DNA of 64,000 nucleotides from Haemophilus parainfluenzae (lineage in GTDB: Bacteria > Pseudomonadota > Gammaproteobacteria > Enterobacterales > Pasteurellaceae). The stretch is taken from the NCBI RefSeq assembly GCF_014931375.1, contig NZ_CP063117.1:682001-746000 (forward strand). The letters are read 5' to 3'. The position numbers and the translations under genes are program-made. A model generated the notes under the pieces. The model saw only the letters and a program-made list of their open reading frames with translations. It had not been told where the DNA came from and made no database searches. This document shows positions 1 through 7,567 of the stretch, piece after piece; within the stretch, counting starts at the first letter, position 1; each line of letters begins with the position of its first letter.

Positions 1-1713
1 ATTGGTGATATTAAACGCATCAAACTGTCTGCAAACTGGATGTCTGCGGCAGGTCATGGTGGTGAAGATGCCGGCTTATATGAAGCGGTGAAAGCAGTCG
101 GCGAAGAGCTTTGTCCAGCGTTAGGCATTACCATTCCAGTGGGTAAAGACTCGATGTCGATGAAAACCACTTGGGAAGAAAATGGCGAGAAAAAATCCGT
201 CACCGCACCGCTTTCTTTAGTGATTTCATCTTTTGCACGCGTGGAAGATGTCCGCAAAACCGTGACACCTCAATTACGCACAGACAAAGGCGCAAGCCGT
301 TTATTGTTGATTGATTTAGGTGAAAGAAAAAATCGCTTAGGCGCGACCGTACTTGCGCAAGTGTATAAACAATTAGGTGATAAACCAGCCGATGTGGTAA
401 ACGTAGCTAAACTGAAAAACTTCTTCGATGCAATGCAAGCATTGGTGGCAGAGCGTAAATTATTGGCTTACCACGACCGTTCCGACGGTGGTTTAATTAC
501 CACCCTTGCAGAAATGGCATTTGCGGGTAACTGCGGTGTAGATGTGGATATCTCTGCATTAGGCGATAATGATTTAGCCGTGTTATTCAATGAAGAATTA
601 GGTGCGGTAATCCAAGTGTCAGAACGTGAATTAAGCGCCGTGCGTGAGGTATTAAAAGCGTATGACTTGCTTGGTTTAACTTATGAACTCGGTTCTGTAA
701 GTTCAGAAGATCGTTTTGAAATCACACGAGGCAGTAAAAAACTATTAAGCGAAAAACGTTCTGAATTACGTGGTATTTGGGCAGAACTCACTCACCAAAT
801 GCAACGCTTACGTGATAACCCAGAATGTGCTGACCAAGAATTTGAAGCGAAAAAAGCAACAGACAACAGAGGCTTATCGGCTCACTTAACTTATGATGTG
901 AATGAAGATATTGCCGCACCGTATATCAGCAAAGGCGTAAAACCGAAAGTAGCCGTATTGCGTGAACAAGGTGTAAACAGCCACGTTGAAATGGCGGCCG
1001 CTTTTGATCGTGCAGGCTTTGCGGCGATTGATGTTCACATGAGTGATTTAATGGCAGGCCGTTACAACTTAAACGACTTCAACGCGATGGTGGCCTGTGG
1101 TGGCTTCTCTTACGGTGACGTATTAGGCGCAGGTGGCGGTTGGGCAAAATCTATTTTATTCAACCCACAATTACGCGATCAATTCAGCCAATTCTTCGCC
1201 AATGAAAACACTCTTTCATTAGGCGTATGTAACGGCTGTCAATTTATCTCCACCCTTGCGGAAATCATTCCTGGTGCAGAAAACTGGCCACGTTTCGTAC
1301 GTAATAAATCAGAACGTTTTGAAGCGCGTGCTGCGATGGTGAAAATCAACGACACCAACTCATTGTGGTTTAAAGGCATGACGGGTTCACATATGCCGAT
1401 TGCCGTTTCTCATGGTGAAGGTCGTGTAGAATTCAAAACACCTGAGAATTTGACCGCACTTCAAGCGCAAAACTTGATTGTGGCACAATATATCGACAGC
1501 CATTTGAATGTAACTGAAACCTATCCAGCCAACCCGAATGGTTCAGCATTAGGGATTACCGCCATTTCTAACGTGGACGGTCGTATTGCCGCGATGATGC
1601 CACACCCAGAACGTGTATTCCGTGCCGTGAGCAACTCATGGTATCCAGAAGATTGGTCTGAAGATGGCGCATGGATGAGAATTTTTAGAAATGCGAGAGT
1701 GAATTTCAAATAA
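1..1713 (+). CDS. purL: Phosphoribosylformylglycinamidine synthase, 3' part (5' end outside window)
   Basis: PurL converts FGAR, glutamine and ATP to FGAM in the fourth step of cytosolic purine synthesis. The reading frame is open from base 1, so the gene is cut by the window edge. About 570 C-terminal residues are visible, against roughly 1,300 for the full large-type PurL. They comprise the end of the synthetase half, with the metal/ATP-binding segment around GKDSMSMK, followed by a class I glutaminase domain starting near nt 940. The glutaminase nucleophile Cys lies in GVCNGCQF (nt about 1222-1245) and the His/Glu partners in MMPHPER near nt 1600. A clear terminator follows. The product is certain from the family-specific sequence. 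Confidence 0.97.
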   Translation: MGDIKRIKLSANWMSAAGHGGEDAGLYEAVKAVGEELCPALGITIPVGKDSMSMKTTWEENGEKKSVTAPLSLVISSFARVEDVRKTVTPQLRTDKGASRLLLIDLGERKNRLGATVLAQVYKQLGDKPADVVNVAKLKNFFDAMQALVAERKLLAYHDRSDGGLITTLAEMAFAGNCGVDVDISALGDNDLAVLFNEELGAVIQVSERELSAVREVLKAYDLLGLTYELGSVSSEDRFEITRGSKKLLSEKRSELRGIWAELTHQMQRLRDNPECADQEFEAKKATDNRGLSAHLTYDVNEDIAAPYISKGVKPKVAVLREQGVNSHVEMAAAFDRAGFAAIDVHMSDLMAGRYNLNDFNAMVACGGFSYGDVLGAGGGWAKSILFNPQLRDQFSQFFANENTLSLGVCNGCQFISTLAEIIPGAENWPRFVRNKSERFEARAAMVKINDTNSLWFKGMTGSHMPIAVSHGEGRVEFKTPENLTALQAQNLIVAQYIDSHLNVTETYPANPNGSALGITAISNVDGRIAAMMPHPERVFRAVSNSWYPEDWSEDGAWMRIFRNARVNFK

Positions 1714-1747
1714 TGTGAAATTGATCACGGAAAATTAATTAAAAATA

Positions 1748-1780
1748 AGAGATACTAAGAAATTGGTATCTCTTTTTTTA
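1748..1780 (+). terminator. Rho-independent terminator of purL
   Basis: Arms AGAGATAC (1748-1755) and GTATCTCT (1766-1773) form a perfect 8-bp stem, followed directly by a run of T. It lies 35 bases after the purL stop. Confidence 0.85.
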
Positions 1781-1809
1781 TTGCATAAATCTTAGCAATA
1801 AAAAATACC

Positions 1810-1834
1810 AACAATATTACTCGCTAATATTGTT
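1810..1834. promoter_or_regulatory. Perfect 10-bp palindrome upstream of the RclC-like gene
   Basis: Arms AACAATATTA (1810-1819) and TAATATTGTT (1825-1834) are separated by CTCGC. There is no T-run, so it looks more like an operator than a terminator. The regulator is unknown. Confidence 0.45.
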
Positions 1835-1869
1835 AATGATTTATATAAATATTTTATATAAAAATTCTT

Positions 1870-1882
1870 GGACATTATGTCC
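1870..1882. promoter_or_regulatory. Short palindrome GGACAT-T-ATGTCC near the RclC-like gene start
   Basis: The arms are exact 6-mers around one central base, about 34 bp before the start codon at 1916. This is where a repressor could block initiation, or the site could form a small hairpin in the leader. The function is inferred only from position. Confidence 0.35.
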
Positions 1883-1915
1883 GTTATATCCATTGAACTA
1901 TATAAGGAGTTCTGA

Positions 1916-2545
1916 ATGAGTGCATTAGTTACATTGCTAGCTAATATTGTTGCGCCATTGCAACGTCAATTTATTAACTTTATCCGCATTGCGATTTGTG
2001 TTGTGATGGTTTGGATTGGAGGTTTAAAAGTTTGCCAGTATGAGGCAGATGGTATCGCACACTTTGTGTCAAATAGTCCTTTTTTAAGCTTCCTTTACAA
2101 AAACGGTGCAAATGAAGTGACAAATGATAAGGGTGTTTTAGTAAAAGAATATACCTTATATAAAAACCCTGAAGGCAAAATGGTCGCAAAAAATATCGAA
2201 TGGCATAAAGCCAACGGCACCTATACCGCTTCTTATATTATTGGCGCAATCATTGTGACAATTGGTATTTTAGTATTAGCAGGAATTTGGTCTCCAACAT
2301 TAGGTTTATTTGGGGGCTTACTCACCTTTGGCATGTCGATAGTCACGCTGTCGTTCCTGATATTTACGCCAGAAACCTGGGTGCCTAATTTAGGAGGGGA
2401 CTTCCCAACCCCTAATTATGGCTTCCCATATCTCTCAGGTGCTGGCCGACTCGTGATTAAAGATATTATTATGATGGCTGGTGGCTTAGTTGCTGCAGCA
2501 GAATGTGCAAAACGCTATTTAGAGAATAAAAAGCAGTTTGCTTAA
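1916..2545 (+). CDS. DUF417 / YkgB (RclC-like) inner-membrane protein
   Basis: This 209-residue protein has four hydrophobic stretches (about 20-42, 100-125, 128-150 and 175-195). It carries motifs shared with E. coli RclC/YkgB: RIAICVVMVWIGGLK near the N terminus, a YEAD-I--FV-NSP segment, TLSFLI-TPE-WVP, and GFPYLSGAGRLV-KD near the C terminus. In E. coli RclC belongs to the reactive-chlorine resistance regulon, but its molecular activity is not established. A strong Shine-Dalgarno (AAGGAG, about 1902-1907) fixes the start. The gene is monocistronic, with its own terminator and two palindromes upstream. No rclR, rclA or rclB is adjacent, so the regulatory link to chlorine stress is unproven here. 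Confidence 0.85.
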   Translation: MSALVTLLANIVAPLQRQFINFIRIAICVVMVWIGGLKVCQYEADGIAHFVSNSPFLSFLYKNGANEVTNDKGVLVKEYTLYKNPEGKMVAKNIEWHKANGTYTASYIIGAIIVTIGILVLAGIWSPTLGLFGGLLTFGMSIVTLSFLIFTPETWVPNLGGDFPTPNYGFPYLSGAGRLVIKDIIMMAGGLVAAAECAKRYLENKKQFA

Positions 2546-2556
2546 TTAGTTTATTT

Positions 2557-2591
2557 AAAAGGCTTGCTGAGATAAATAGCAAGCCTTTTTA
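2557..2591 (+). terminator. Terminator of the RclC-like gene
   Basis: Arms AAAAGGCTTGCT and AGCAAGCCTTTTT surround a 9-base loop and end in T's, 12 bases after the stop codon. Confidence 0.85.
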
Positions 2592-2738
2592 CTTAGACAT
2601 AAAAAGAGATGGGTAAATAATGTTCATGTGTCAATCTTGATGATACGATATCAAGAACCTGCACACCACGCATTTAGCAAAATTAATTGCACCTAACAAA
2701 TTCTGGAAATGATATTAGCTTATTAAGGTGATTACATC

Positions 2739-3029
2739 ATGAAAAAAAACATTACAGCTAAAATATATAAGATAACTGAATACCCAGATGTCAATGAATT
2801 GTGTGAGTTAAAGATTAACAATAGTAATATTCTCTTTTTACGTTCTGTTCTATTGTCTAATAATAAGTTTTATGAAGATAAAAATGGAAATTGGTTACTA
2901 ATGTTTTTTATCGGTGAAAAATATGAACAAAGTATGTTTGTTGATTTTTCAAAAATAGAATTAGATTATAAGAAATATTCTATTTTATCAGTTTCAAAAT
3001 TAATTATTGATGATTCTTTTTTTCAATGA
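2739..3029 (+). CDS. Hypothetical protein, N-terminal frame of the split gene
   Basis: This 96-codon frame starts at ATG 2739 behind AAGGTG. It is rich in Lys, Asn and Ile. It contains beta-like segments (NWLLMFFIGEKYEQSMFVDFSKI) but no signal peptide or known motif. It stops just past the T7 tract. As annotated it is probably a truncated product of the longer frameshifted gene. Confidence 0.5.
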   Translation: MKKNITAKIYKITEYPDVNELCELKINNSNILFLRSVLLSNNKFYEDKNGNWLLMFFIGEKYEQSMFVDFSKIELDYKKYSILSVSKLIIDDSFFQ

Positions 3030-3594
3030 TGCTATTGCAGAAGAAATCTCTCTAGAGATAAGAAAGTCAAAAGCCATAAAGAAAAATGATTTTATAGAGT
3101 ATCCATCTCATTATGAGCATATTGATGGCAGAGGAATGGGATTCTATTCTCGAATACCAGAGCAAGAATATAATTTTAAACGGAGACTTATTCTGTTAGC
3201 GTTGGCTCATGCTTATTTGGGGGCTATTGAAAATATAAGCAATAGGCTTTCTGAGAGTATTTGTTGTCAGGATGATGTTGATAAGTTAAGACAGCTATAT
3301 ATAGAGGCTACAAAGTTTAAGGCGGTATTTTTATTCCATCAGCCAGTTGTTATGAGAAATATTAGTTTGATTGAAACATGGAAGTACTTGGATAATGTTT
3401 TTGACATAAATCAAAACTCAGATGAGTTGTTGGAGCAGTTATCTAGTGTGCATTACATCTTGAATTTGGATGAGGATAAAAAGCGGAAAGAAATAGAGAA
3501 ATTAGCACATGAAAAACAAGATAAATGGAATATGAGGTTTACAATATTTGCTATATTAATTAGTTTGTTGGATTTAATAGAATTGTTTAAGTAA
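3010..3594 (+). CDS. Hypothetical protein, C-terminal frame of the split gene (single membrane helix)
   Basis: About 194 residues, overlapping the first frame by 20 bp. It is mostly helical, with one predicted C-terminal transmembrane helix preceded by a charged amphipathic stretch, as in tail-anchored proteins. No ribosome-binding site is visible before ATG 3010, so it is more likely read through from the upstream frame, or not expressed at all. The function is unknown. Confidence 0.45.
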   Translation: MILFFNDAIAEEISLEIRKSKAIKKNDFIEYPSHYEHIDGRGMGFYSRIPEQEYNFKRRLILLALAHAYLGAIENISNRLSESICCQDDVDKLRQLYIEATKFKAVFLFHQPVVMRNISLIETWKYLDNVFDINQNSDELLEQLSSVHYILNLDEDKKRKEIEKLAHEKQDKWNMRFTIFAILISLLDLIELFK

Positions 3595-3669
3595 AGTTTA
3601 GCTAATTGTAATTATGATATCTACTTTATAAAATTATTGGAAAGTGATCTATTTAACTTTATAAATGAA

Positions 3670-3712
3670 AAAACGGTCAAAAATCACAACGAATTTTGAC
3701 CGCTCTTTTTAT
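3670..3712. terminator. Degenerate uptake-sequence-type terminator between convergent genes
   Basis: CGGTCAAAA pairs with TTTTGACCG around a short loop, flanked by A's on the left and T's on the right. It could therefore serve both the unknown gene and glpQ. The right arm carries the GACCGCTC variant, while the left arm has lost the GAG. Confidence 0.7.
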
Positions 3713-3728
3713 TACTTTTACTTACGTA

Positions 3729-4814
3729 TTATTTTTGTTTTTTCAAAAACTCAACGCCAGTGTCTGGGAAGTCAGTGAATACACCGGTTGCACCAGATTT
3801 ATTCAATAACGCATCGTACATTTGATTTACGTCAGTGAAGAATTCAGGTAACGCATCTTTACGCACTGTGTATGGGTGTAATTCCACTTTGTATTGTGCG
3901 AGTTCTTTCACTAATGGAGTATACACAATGTTGCCTGGTTTAGATTTTTCTTTATCCACTAACATATACCAGCCTGGGCCAACACCGTCAGCATATTTCA
4001 CCACTTCAGCCATTGCACCTGGTTTGAACATCCAATCGTAATCGTAGTTCACCCATTTGCCTTTCGCATCTTTTTCTTCAGTTTCATGCCAGTCGGTGTA
4101 TGCCACTAATTGAACAAGTTTTAAATCCATGCCCATTTTTGGTAGCAATTCGTTTTTGATACGTTTTAACTCATTGAAGTCGAAGGTTTGTAAGTAAACC
4201 ATGTCAGATTTCTTATCGTAACCGTATTTTTTCAACACTTTAAGGGTTTCAACTGCAATGTCTTTGCCATTTTGGTGGTGGAACCAAGGTGCTTTGATTT
4301 CAGGGTAGATACCCACTTTTTTACCGGTAGATTTTTCTAAACCTTGGATGAATTCTAACTCATCTTCAAAAGTATGGATTTTGAAGTGTGATTTCCAAAG
4401 TGGGAAACGACCTGGATATACTGCAACTTGTTTACCATCTTTAGTTTCAAAGTTTTCAGTCATATTTAAACTTTGAATTTCTTTTAAGGTGAAGTCGATT
4501 ACATAGTAGCGACCATCTTTACGATGACGATTTGGGAATTTTTTCGCTACGTCAGTTAAGCCGTCTAAGAAGTGGTCATGGATAACAACCAAACGACCAT
4601 CTTTTGTCATCGCTAAGTCTTGTTCTAAGTAGTCTGCGTGCTGTGCAAATGCAAGCGCTTTAGACTCAAGTGTATGCTCTGGTAAGTAACCACTTGCACC
4701 ACGGTGAGCAATGATAATTTTGTCTGATTTCATAGTGTCCACAGAAGAGTGTGCGCTACATCCTGCAAGTACGCCTGCAGCTAATAAAGAAAGCGCTAAA
4801 GTTTTGAGTTTCAT
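3729..4814 (-). CDS. glpQ: Glycerophosphodiester phosphodiesterase, surface lipoprotein (protein D)
   Basis: GlpQ hydrolyses glycerophosphodiesters to glycerol-3-phosphate and an alcohol. In Haemophilus this is the surface-exposed lipoprotein D. The 361-residue product starts with a lipoprotein signal peptide and lipobox LAGC, with the acylated Cys at residue 19. The GDPD catalytic region follows: HRGASGYLPEHT near residue 37, then LEQDLAMTKDGRLVVIHD. EIKAPWFHH lies mid-protein. The Shine-Dalgarno AAGGAG is well spaced. The gene lies 17 bp downstream of the beta-propeller gene and in the same direction as glpT, so GlpQ products can feed GlpT. Length matches the family. Confidence 0.96.
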   Translation of the reverse strand: MKLKTLALSLLAAGVLAGCSAHSSVDTMKSDKIIIAHRGASGYLPEHTLESKALAFAQHADYLEQDLAMTKDGRLVVIHDHFLDGLTDVAKKFPNRHRKDGRYYVIDFTLKEIQSLNMTENFETKDGKQVAVYPGRFPLWKSHFKIHTFEDELEFIQGLEKSTGKKVGIYPEIKAPWFHHQNGKDIAVETLKVLKKYGYDKKSDMVYLQTFDFNELKRIKNELLPKMGMDLKLVQLVAYTDWHETEEKDAKGKWVNYDYDWMFKPGAMAEVVKYADGVGPGWYMLVDKEKSKPGNIVYTPLVKELAQYKVELHPYTVRKDALPEFFTDVNQMYDALLNKSGATGVFTDFPDTGVEFLKKQK

Positions 4815-4831
4815 GGTGTGTTCTCCTTGAT

Positions 4832-5746
4832 TTACTTATTACATCTTGGTTTCATGTCGTAAAAATAGATTTCACTAATTTCACGGTCATATCCTGGATA
4901 AAATCCTTTTGGCATCCCTAACACAATTTGTTTGCCTCGGTTTGCATGGACAAGCAGTTGTTTCGTTTTCGGATTCACATTCAAGCCTTCGACTTCGCCG
5001 ACATCTCGAATGTCATTCAATGTTTTTTCTAAAACAACGCGAGCTTCATTATTTTTATCTGAAATTTCTACACGATAAATATGATCGGGTTCTTTTTCAT
5101 CTGCCGTACCATCATCAGATGTGACGTAGAGATCACCGTTATAGGCATAAACCCCTTGAATCCATTGTGGAACAGGTTGTAAATGCACTTTACGTTTATA
5201 TTTACCTGTTGAAAGATCATATTCATATAAATAACGGCCACTTTCTTCACCGACCCAAGATGCCATCCAAACTGAATTGTGAACGGTATCTACGGTGATG
5301 CCGGAAACTTCGACTTGACCTGACTCAGGATTAAAATCAACTGATCTTTTTAATGCGAGGGTTTCGGGATCGTGAATCGCAATTTGAATATTTTTACCTA
5401 CGCCGGCATCAAACCATTCGGAGGAAACATAAAGTTCATTGTTGTAGATATCAATGTCGCCAATGTGATTGGCTTCTTTTTGATAGCCGACAAAAGGATC
5501 TTTATTTTCTTTAATCAGTTTTCCATCCATATCGTATTTGGCGAGCGTTTTACTGCCCGATACATATAAATATTTACCATCAGTGGTAATGCCTTGACGT
5601 CCATTGACTTCGAGCACCTTGTCTAATTTATAAGTATAAGCGGGGAGGGCTGAACGATAGGGCGCTTCACAAGTTTGATTTGCGAATGCTGCATTTGCCA
5701 TAACTGCCGCGCCTAACATAATGGTTAATTTATTCAATTTCATCAC
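4832..5746 (-). CDS. Periplasmic beta-propeller-like protein of unknown function in the glp cluster
   Basis: This 304-residue protein has a cleavable signal peptide (about residues 1-22, ending ANAAFA before NQTCEAP). The mature part shows repeated short blade-like units: GITTDGKYLYVSGS, IDIYNNELYVSSEW, ITVDTVHNSVWMASW, VYAYNGDLYVTSDD and LNVNPKTKQLLVHAN. Each is a hydrophobic strand, a turn and an aromatic strand, as in NHL/SMP-30/YVTN-type propellers. Cys near residue 26 and near the C terminus could form a disulfide closing the ring. I do not recognise a named family. It sits between glpT and glpQ on the same strand, suggesting a periplasmic role linked to glycerophosphodiester use, but this is inference from context. 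Confidence 0.75.
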   Translation of the reverse strand: MMKLNKLTIMLGAAVMANAAFANQTCEAPYRSALPAYTYKLDKVLEVNGRQGITTDGKYLYVSGSKTLAKYDMDGKLIKENKDPFVGYQKEANHIGDIDIYNNELYVSSEWFDAGVGKNIQIAIHDPETLALKRSVDFNPESGQVEVSGITVDTVHNSVWMASWVGEESGRYLYEYDLSTGKYKRKVHLQPVPQWIQGVYAYNGDLYVTSDDGTADEKEPDHIYRVEISDKNNEARVVLEKTLNDIRDVGEVEGLNVNPKTKQLLVHANRGKQIVLGMPKGFYPGYDREISEIYFYDMKPRCNK

Positions 5747-5760
5747 ATTATCTCCTTTTA

Positions 5761-5769
5761 AAGTGCGGT
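5761..5769 (+). repeat. Uptake signal sequence between glpT and the propeller gene
   Basis: An exact AAGTGCGGT lies in the 90-bp gap just upstream of the propeller gene. It is a single copy, not an inverted pair. Confidence 0.8.
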
Positions 5770-5795
5770 TAAAAATTCAGTTGTTTTTGTAATAA

Positions 5796-5830
5796 AAAAG
5801 GCGGCAAGCCTTCGCCTGTCGCCTTTAATT
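5796..5830 (-). terminator. Terminator or attenuator after glpT
   Basis: Read on the minus strand, GGCG-A-CAGGCG pairs with CTTGCCGCC and is followed by TTTTTTATT. It separates glpT from the two downstream genes and may reduce read-through. Confidence 0.65.
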
Positions 5831-5836
5831 TATAGA

Positions 5837-7276
5837 TTATTTACCGTAGGTATCACCTAATTTAGCTTTATGTTTACCTTCTTCAACCATTACGATGAAG
5901 AGTAATAACACCGCTAAGACACCACCACCGATCATGACGTAGAAACCGCCGTCCCAGCCATAGTGTTGTGCTGCCCAACCGATAACAGCTGATGCTGATA
6001 CTGTACCGCCTAAGTAACCGAATAAACCGGTGAAACCTGCTGCTGTACCAGCTGCTTTTTTCGGTGCAAGCTCAAGCGCGTGTAAGCCGATTAACATTAC
6101 AGGGCCGTAGATTAAGAAGCCGATTAAGGTCATTAAGATGAAGTCAGTTAATTGATATGGGTTTTCATACCAAGCTGAGTAGTTTGCAAGCTCTGCTTCA
6201 GGTGTAGCTGGGTTCATCCAGTATGCTACTACTGCTAAAGTAGTTAAGATCATGAAGATGAAACCGGTTAAACCACGTTTACCTTTGAATACATGGTCAG
6301 ATACCCAACCACAAAGTAATGTACCTGGAACCGCTGCTAATTCATAAATGGTGTATGCCCATGCGGTACCTTTGATGTTGAAGTGTTTTACTTCACTTAA
6401 GTAAACCGGAGACCATTTCAATACGCCGTAGCGGATTAAGTATACGAATACGTTAGCAATCGCGATGTACCATAACAATTTGTTTTTCAATACATAGGTT
6501 ACGAAGATTTCTTTTGTACTTAAATCGTTTTCGTAAGTTTTTTCGTTATAGTCATCTGGGTAGTCATTACGCCATTTTTCGATTGATGGTAAACCACAAG
6601 ATTGCGGAGTATCACGCATGACGAAGTAAACTGGAATTGCACAGATCATTGCTGCAATACCCGGATAGTAGAGGGATTGTTGCCAAATGTCTTTTGCTTG
6701 TGCTTCAATGCCGTGAGTGCTGAAGAACACTGCACTTGCCAATAGCACCATTGCACCCGGCATCATACCACCGATGTTGTGCGCGGTATTCCAGATAGAT
6801 ACGATAGTACCGCGTTCTGATTTAGACCACCAGTGTACCATTGTACGACCACATGGAGGCCAACCCATACCTTGGAACCAACCATTTAAGAAGATCATTA
6901 CCCACATGATGGCAATGCCTGAAGTTGCCCATGGGAATAAACCCATCATGGTCATACAAAGACCAGAAAGCAATAAACCAAATGGTAAGAATACACGAGG
7001 GTTCGAACGGTCAGACATACCTGCCATTACGAACTTAGATAAACCGTAGGCAAGACCAGCCGCTGAGCCGATAACACCTAATTCCGCTTTTGAGTACAAG
7101 CCGGCTTGAATTAAACCAGGTTGTGCTAAGTCAAAGTTTGCACGTACAAAATAGTAAGCGGCATAACCAAAGAAGATCCCTGCAAACACTTGCCAACGTA
7201 AGCGTTTATACGTGGAATCAATTTTCTCCGCTGGAAGTTCCGCAATATGCGGAGCGGGTTTAAATGGTCCAAACAT
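5837..7276 (-). CDS. glpT: Glycerol-3-phosphate:phosphate antiporter
   Basis: GlpT is a major-facilitator inner-membrane antiporter exchanging external glycerol-3-phosphate for phosphate. The 479-residue sequence has about twelve hydrophobic segments. Organophosphate:phosphate-antiporter motifs include [23 protein letters not shown] near the N terminus, the loop GMSDRSNPR, and [21 protein letters not shown]. The Shine-Dalgarno GGAGAG fixes the start. It diverges from glpABC across a region carrying two perfect CRP sites, and is followed by a hairpin before the propeller and glpQ genes. Length is close to the E. coli protein (about 450), with a slightly longer C terminus. Confidence 0.96.
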   Translation of the reverse strand: MFGPFKPAPHIAELPAEKIDSTYKRLRWQVFAGIFFGYAAYYFVRANFDLAQPGLIQAGLYSKAELGVIGSAAGLAYGLSKFVMAGMSDRSNPRVFLPFGLLLSGLCMTMMGLFPWATSGIAIMWVMIFLNGWFQGMGWPPCGRTMVHWWSKSERGTIVSIWNTAHNIGGMMPGAMVLLASAVFFSTHGIEAQAKDIWQQSLYYPGIAAMICAIPVYFVMRDTPQSCGLPSIEKWRNDYPDDYNEKTYENDLSTKEIFVTYVLKNKLLWYIAIANVFVYLIRYGVLKWSPVYLSEVKHFNIKGTAWAYTIYELAAVPGTLLCGWVSDHVFKGKRGLTGFIFMILTTLAVVAYWMNPATPEAELANYSAWYENPYQLTDFILMTLIGFLIYGPVMLIGLHALELAPKKAAGTAAGFTGLFGYLGGTVSASAVIGWAAQHYGWDGGFYVMIGGGVLAVLLLFIVMVEEGKHKAKLGDTYGK

Positions 7277-7379
7277 AATTTCTCTCCAAAATCATTTTAA
7301 TTATGAGTCCACCCCCATGATGGGGATAGCGTGCATGATAAAATAAAAATAGAAATTAAAAAGAGAAATAATTCAAAAA

Positions 7380-7395
7380 TGTGATGCATTTCACA
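7380..7395. promoter_or_regulatory. CRP (CRP-N) site 1 between glpT and glpA
   Basis: TGTGA-TGCATT-TCACA has two perfect consensus half-sites. It lies nearer to glpT and is a good candidate for activating the glpT promoter on the minus strand. Confidence 0.8.
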
Positions 7396-7410
7396 AAATA
7401 TTTTTTAACA

Positions 7411-7430
7411 AATGAGCGAATTCGAAAATT
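7411..7430. promoter_or_regulatory. Candidate GlpR operator between the two CRP sites
   Basis: An imperfect palindrome is centred on CGAATTCG, with outer AAT and ATT. It resembles the E. coli GlpR operator pattern of TCG/CGA-containing half-sites. A related half-site, TTTTTCGCTCAG, follows at about 7460-7470. The assignment is inference; no glpR gene is in the window. Confidence 0.4.
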
Positions 7431-7431
7431 G

Positions 7432-7447
7432 TGTGATCTATCTCACA
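7432..7447. promoter_or_regulatory. CRP site 2, for glpABC
   Basis: TGTGA-TCTATC-TCACA is a perfect CRP site. Its centre (7439.5) is 58.5 bp before the proposed glpA -10, which puts it near -71, a helical phase that suits class I activation. Confidence 0.8.
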
Positions 7448-7474
7448 AAACAGCTTTCTTTTTCGCTCAGAATG

Positions 7475-7503
7475 TTGTGAATTTAACCGCTCTCCCATAC
7501 AAT
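7475..7503 (+). promoter_or_regulatory. Sigma-70 promoter of glpABC
   Basis: TTGTGA and TACAAT are separated by exactly 17 bp, predicting a transcription start near 7510. This places the first in-frame ATG (7508) at or before the transcript start and supports translation from 7568. Confidence 0.55.
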
Positions 7504-7567
7504 AGCCATGGAATTTGTAACGGTTTTTACGTTTCTTTTTATTAATATTTTGGCTTTGGGGGTAACA

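Larger units (their letters stand above)
2739..3594 (+). pseudogene. Unknown AT-rich gene apparently split by a frameshift at a T7 tract
   Basis: Two overlapping frames are present. The first (2739-3029, 96 residues) has a good Shine-Dalgarno (AAGGTG) and ends LIIDDSFFQ. The second (open from about 3007, to 3594) has no Shine-Dalgarno before its TTG/ATG and reads in the next frame. They meet at a T7 run (about 3015-3021). With one T fewer, the first frame would continue as DDSFFNDAIAEEISLEI into the second, giving one protein of about 285 residues. That protein would have a mixed N-terminal half, a helical middle, a charged stretch (DEDKKRKEIEKLAHEKQ) and one C-terminal membrane helix (FTIFAILISLLDLIELF). 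I do not recognise the family. Base composition is visibly more AT-rich than the neighbours, suggesting an acquired islet. Alternatives are phase variation, a programmed frameshift, two real proteins, or a sequencing error. Confidence 0.55.

Noticed and set aside
6717-7049. 110-codon open frame antisense to glpT
   Set aside because: It is a shadow of a membrane-protein gene; no start signal.
7508-7567. Upstream ATG giving GlpA a hydrophobic N-terminal extension
   Set aside because: It has no Shine-Dalgarno, lies at the predicted transcription start, and adds residues not seen in the family. ATG 7568 has GGGGGT at good spacing.
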